In this document: positions 58,961-64,000 of the stretch, one piece after another | Layout of the letters: every line of letters starts with the position of its first letter | How positions within the stretch are numbered: position 1 is the stretch's first letter | Source of the DNA: Istiophorus platypterus | Lineage: Eukaryota > Chordata > Actinopteri > Istiophoriformes > Istiophoridae | Reading direction: 5' to 3' | DNA: 64,000 nucleotides | Assembly (NCBI GenBank): GCA_016859345.1 | Contig: CM029131.1 | Location: forward strand, 8,717,891 to 8,781,890 | Made by a program: the position numbers and the translations under genes | Notes under the pieces: generated by a model | Told to the model about the DNA's origin: nothing | The model's input: the letters and a program-made list of their open reading frames with translations, nothing else | The model's database searches: none

Positions 58961-61900
58961 TTTTACTGCAAAGGTAAGTTAAGAAACTATTAACCAGAGA
59001 ATAACCTTTAAATGACATTTTTTCTTAATAAATGTGACATTACAGGTGCTCTAATTTTTTTCCATCTTCAGTCTGTCCTTTGTACCGGACAGTTGAAAGA
59101 GAAAACTGCTGAACGCCTCCTTATTGCTAATTATGATTTTACCACTATTATCCATTATGTATTAGCAATTACTGCTATTAATCAGTTATGCAAGCGGTTG
59201 GAGATGGAGCAGGTTGTGGCAATGTCGGGGAGTGTAATTTGAATTTTTAACGTCCTCTCTCTGGACAAGAAAATTGGTTTCATGACATTTACATTGGGCA
59301 GTCTGACCAGAGGAATTTAGAGTATGAAGACATACCAGTCAGATGCACCACAGGTTGTGAGTGTTAATTTGTGACAAATCTAAAAGCCTCCAGCACAGTT
59401 TGTATTGAGCAGATGGGAGGACCATACCTCAGGTTTACAGGCTTTTACAGCGCCGTTACAAATATGATTTATCATTGTAATTATGCTAATGGACTGGTGG
59501 TCATTTGTTATTTGTTTTACAAGCTTTTTAGTTTTTCATACTATATTAATGTTATAAAGTTATATTTCCCTGAAATACATGTCACCCCATAAATTACTAC
59601 ATGCAGAAAAGCCACCTAAAGTTATTTGTTACTTTAAATGATACACAGCTATGTGTCATGTGGCAGCTGTAACCAGGGCCGGCCTCAGCCTTTTAGGGGC
59701 CCTATCACAGTTTCCCTGAGGGGTCCCCTTGAAATCTTAAACATGCAATCATTTCTACTATAATTAAGTTGCTCTAAAGGTTAGGGAAATGTCATAGTTT
59801 TGGCAAGTTAAAAAAATATGATGCGGTTGAGGTGAGGCAGCCAAACAGACAAATGCAGCATAGTGCACAAACATAAATTTTTTTTGTTTACAGGAGAACT
59901 GCACAGGGCAGCTTTAAGGTTGAGGAGAGATCTTGGTTACAGTTGTCCACAATGCGCCACACAAGCACCCACCACTGGGACCCTCCATGAACTTCCTTCC
60001 TGCCTCAGTATATACTGCAAAGGTCACCCAACTTCTTGCTTCAGCACAGGTAGCACAGCATAATGTAATCATCCATTATAAATATAATTCTTAGAAATAC
60101 TAGGCTGGACAAGTCTATGGAAAAGTAGCAGTGATATAAAAGTGAAGTTGAGTACTTAAAACCCACAAAGCTTGAGTTTCACAAACTGCATTTCAGGATA
60201 TTAAAAAAAATAAAAAATCCCTGCGCATAGAAATATAGAGGGAAATTTTAGAGGAAATTGTTACACAAAGTTCTTTAACAACAACCATGAAGCTGGGCAG
60301 CTGTTGTTGCATTCACCAAACCAGAGAGGAGGGCAGCTGATGAAGTAGAGCCTCAGAGCTGAAATCATATTCCAATAAACTGAAAATTAATTAGGGTCTA
60401 CATGTCATTATTACGATATGTGCTGTGGGACTGAACACAGGCTGTACTCGTTTAATTAGGCTTCATGAATTTCTGATACTCTTGTCTGTTAAAAAATGGA
60501 GACTTTCCTGAGCGCCTCTTGTACAGCTGCCCTCAAACACACCATGGGGTACTGTTGTTTTCATGCGTGACACATCTTCCAGCAGACCATCTGTTGATCC
60601 TATATACATACCCACATACTATCAGTGGAAAAAGAATGTCACTATCTCCCTGAGGTTGGTAGGTGCCAGTGTAATACATGCTGCCGTGATATCATTATGG
60701 ATAAAAGCATCCATCAAGTGGAAAAATGAGCAACTATTTATATGTTTCATGAAGTTTCTGCATATTCTTCTATCTCACACACACACCTATGCTTGCTGTT
60801 GAGTGATACTCATAATATCTAGATGAGATTCTGGCCGTCTCAATGCCATCACTCCTTGCTGGATCTGCATCCCCCTCCTTCCCTCTGCCTCCACTTCCTT
60901 TCTCCCTGCTGTGCTGCTCTATCGACATTCAGTCATCCTGACAGATGTTTCAGTCACCTGGGATTAAAAACGAGGCAGAGGTGACAGATCACCTCCATTG
61001 TGAGAGACACAATTTTTTAAGATGGCCAAACATACTGTAAATTGCAAGCAAACCACAATAAAATATACTGTAAATTTACAGCAGGTGAAAATTTAATGTT
61101 AAGTCAGCATTTAGAAGGAATATCACTGAGTAAGAATTTATTAATTTGACTTATGGGATGGTACATGAGGCCATTGCTCTGTAAGATTTCATAAAAACAT
61201 ACACATAGGTGTAACCATTTCTCTAAAAGGTTAACTTCAGGACAGTCCTGTCTCTCAGCTGGTAAATGCAGTTCCCACGTACAAGCGGTTTTCTGACTTT
61301 AAAACCAGCCTTAACCTTTATTGCTCGTTACTTTCCCACTTTCGAGCCTCTTTTTTATTGAGAACTGTGTAATAAAGCGAAAGTGCCATGAAAATAGTCT
61401 TTACAAAGACATTTACACCAAAATGCTCTGGGAAAGATGTTCCCTTTGGGAGAACTTGTTGGAAATTTGCTTTTAAAAACTATTTCCTGGTGATTTTTTT
61501 GGGCACTGGAGGAAAAACACATCCTCTCAAAGGGATAAATGAAAACTCGTTTCATATCACTGAGTGAATCTCAAGCATAAATTACAGGGTATAAATGGAA
61601 ATGTATTATGAAATAGATCGACTTGAAATATCAGATACAAACTTATTAGAGTACTTTCTTTGCCTAACCATACAGGTTATATATCAATTTTTCAGAAATG
61701 AAATGAAATTTTAATATTATATCAACATATGTAACAACATTGTAAATGAAGCGTTTAGGAACCTAATGATGGTTTGCTGAGGGTTTTTTTTGTTTGTTTT
61801 TTTTTAAATAACTAAGTACTGTTAATTTGTCACATATACATGACAATTGATGGCGAACCTGTTTTTCTCTGTTTTGAATACCCTAAACCACATTTAACGG

Positions 61901-64000
61901 AAATACTTTGCTATAACTGACCAGAAAAGCCTAATAAATCAGTCCAATATCAGCATGTTCAGTTATAGTGTATGATATTCCCATGTCTGTACTATGAACA
62001 GAGTTAAGAATATGGAATCTCCAGATGCAAACGCACTTACAAATTTGTTTTGAATTCATGAAGTCCTCTGACATTTATATATGGGAGCTTATTGAAAAGG
62101 TGTGTTTATTTTTTACTTTTATATCTGGAAACGTACTCGTGGCTTTTTAAGGAGACTCCCGTCATAAAGGCAAACTTGTGATGGGCAGATTTCTGGCACC
62201 AGCAACACGTAACTGTGTTTACAGACATGAGTGTAATAGACCACTATGTCATTAACCAGTCCATTGAACTGGCTAATAATATGACTTACATGAGGGAGGC
62301 CAAACCATTGGGTGCCAGTTAGGTTTTTCCGTTGCTATCAATTTCACAGTGCCTGTTGTCAACTGTCATTACTCCCCAATGCAAAACCTTGGATATATAT
62401 TTTTTTCACAAATCAACCCCCCACCCCCCCTAAAAAATAAATCTTAGAAGACTTGATTTAAATAGCGAATGGGGATGTTAGTTTCCAGGAAGGCAGCATG
62501 TTGGTTTAGGCTGTTAGGCAGCTAAATGTAAATTAGAATAAAGGATGGGGAATTCAGTTTAAAAAATTATTCAAATTATACCAATGTTCTTTGAGAGGAA
62601 ATCTTTGCACCCCCCCCCCCCTAAAAAAAAAAATCAATCAAACAAAAACAATACTCATTTCTGTGCTGCTCCTTCAACAGCTGGAGGAATTTGCTGGCTC
62701 ATGGCTGAATCTTTTGATTCTACATTAACGCCCCTGGCTGAAATGCTCTCACATCCCTAAAAACATCTTCCTACTTAGTATCAAAGTCTTCTCTCCTACT
62801 ATTTCTAATTGATTCCCTTTAGAGTCGTTCTCCACACTGACATGACATCTGAGATGATGAGGTGGGACAAGGTACACTCTCTGTTCTCGTGGTATGAACA
62901 ATAAACCTTCGCTCATGTCAACCAAAAGAAAAACAAACAGTAATAATGGTTAAACAGTTTTCTCACTGTAAATTTGGTTTATATTGCAAGATTCAAGTCT
63001 ACAATGCAGTGATTATCTCCCGATTCTAAACTCTGATATTGGGTCATTCAATATTGCAACGTAAGACAAAAACGCACCCAATAATCAGAAAGTGTGTGTG
63101 TGTGGGTGGTGGGGGGGGGGGGGGATGACAGACAAGGCCGACAATTATCACAACAATCCAGTTCCCACATGCAACACACAGATGTTGTTGGATGAGATGT
63201 GATAACAATTACAGAAGAAATCCAATAAAATGAACAGAGCCTGCCAGCCTGATACAGCGATAAGGAATTACCAAGGCACAAGTAATAAGAGAAGGCAAGT
63301 TGAGGAGCTCACTGAAATAAACACCACCTCTATTTGTTACGAGTTTGCTAAAGGATTACAGCACGTTGGCATGATTATGAAAACACTAATAATTAAATCA
63401 CAACACTAAAGAACCTTCTATCTATAATTTATAGGTGCCTGAGGAGTTTGAAACTGAATAAACAAGGTTCACTTCCCCACGAGAAACATTATTATCTTTG
63501 ATTACAGATTTTCTAAGCCTTTTCTTTTCAGCCTGTGAGGATGGTGCCTCAAAAAAAAAAACTTAAAAAAAAAAAAAAAAAAGAAAAGCTCTCTCAAATG
63601 GGATCAAATCAAAGTGCAAAACAAACCATAGCGACTGATTAGAAAATGGTTTTTTTTGCTTGTATTGGAATGTAATCACAGCCCCCTTTTTTTAAAAAAC
63701 CAATATAATAATTAGAACTCGAAGCAAAATTAATTTAATCCTTATCAAATCTCATAGCCCAGCTCATGTTCTGAAGCTGCCAGAATTGATATCATTAACT
63801 TTGCATTTCATTTTCCTGTTTCACATGTAATTTAGCGTTGCCATCTGGCACCAGAAGGAGGGCGATCCCGGGACTCACTTAGCGCTCTGTTGTATTTTAG
63901 ATCCACTACTTCTGGCTTTGAAGAGAATTAAGATGCTTAAATCTTAGAGCGGACAATATTGATAACTATCGCTACCCACAGCGCTACAGTGTGTTTTGTT

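Larger units (their letters stand above)
49246..64000. other. Long gene-poor stretch
   Basis: I can support no protein-coding gene here. Purine-rich DNA is at 52,700-53,055, a CA microsatellite at 56,700-56,716, a perfect hairpin at 58,929-58,960, a repeat-like CCAGGGCCGGCCTCAGCC at about 59,675, and G/C and A homopolymers at 62,610-62,631, 63,111-63,124 and 63,552-63,582. Much of the remainder is AT-rich single-copy-looking DNA with many TAAT/ATTA homeodomain-type cores, for example 58,240-58,460. Confidence 0.55.

Noticed and set aside
59893..60051. Exon-like segment with a TTTGTTTACAG acceptor and CACAG/GTAGCA donor.
   Set aside because: No partner exon and no recognisable protein. The surrounding text looks like an interspersed repeat; isolated splice-like pairs are common by chance.
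1..64000. CRISPR arrays, operons, ribosome binding sites, replication origins and phage features.
   Set aside because: The sequence is eukaryotic nuclear DNA with spliced genes. Direct repeats here are microsatellites and transposon copies, without regular spacers.

Overview
The window is nuclear DNA from a vertebrate, most likely a percomorph (spiny-rayed) teleost fish. The signs are split genes with GT-AG introns, a trifunctional purine-synthesis gene (GART) with the vertebrate exon layout, an AT-rich background with many CA/GT microsatellites, and interspersed repeats of kinds common in fish: a dead Tc1-like transposon, tRNA-derived SINEs, L1-like and L2/Rex-like LINE remnants, and short elements with TTAAAGGAA-type ends. 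The species call is inference from repeat flavour. No database was searched.

Region 1 (1-10,062, minus strand): the complete coding part of gart. I placed 21 coding exons; together they give 3,057 nt, an open frame of 1,018 codons plus stop. Exons 1-10 encode GAR synthetase, 11-16 AIR synthetase and 17-21 GAR transformylase, which carry out steps 2, 5 and 3 of de novo IMP synthesis. One intron uses a GC donor. The GARS/AIRS junction intron carries an early stop and an AATAAA, which fits the short GARS-only transcript known from other animals.

Region 2 (10,063-14,823): the upstream region of gart. Its main feature is a large, slightly diverged inverted repeat with arms 10,974-12,345 and 13,141-14,307 and a spacer of about 0.8 kb. 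Each arm carries the same promoter-like block: a near-consensus ZNF143/Staf site, an ETS core, a possible 72-bp mini-intron and a GT/CA microsatellite. Each arm then runs into unique sequence with its own good splice donor. This looks like an inverted duplication of the gart promoter and 5' untranslated exons, and is the most unusual thing in the window.

Region 3 (14,824-18,400, minus strand): a second gene with four coding exons, 855 nt, 284 residues, a short 3' UTR with AATAAA and an NRF1/ETS-type promoter. I do not recognise it by name. Its Q-x5-C-G and H-H...N-P signatures suggest a papain-like/C39-like cysteine peptidase fold.

Region 4 (18,400-64,000): about 45 kb with no protein-coding gene that I can support. 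It holds a dead Tc1 element, two LINE remnants, two SINEs, other repeat copies, simple-sequence tracts, one isolated CpG-rich patch at about 44.3-44.7 kb, and long stretches of non-repetitive AT-rich sequence that could include regulatory elements of a distant gene.
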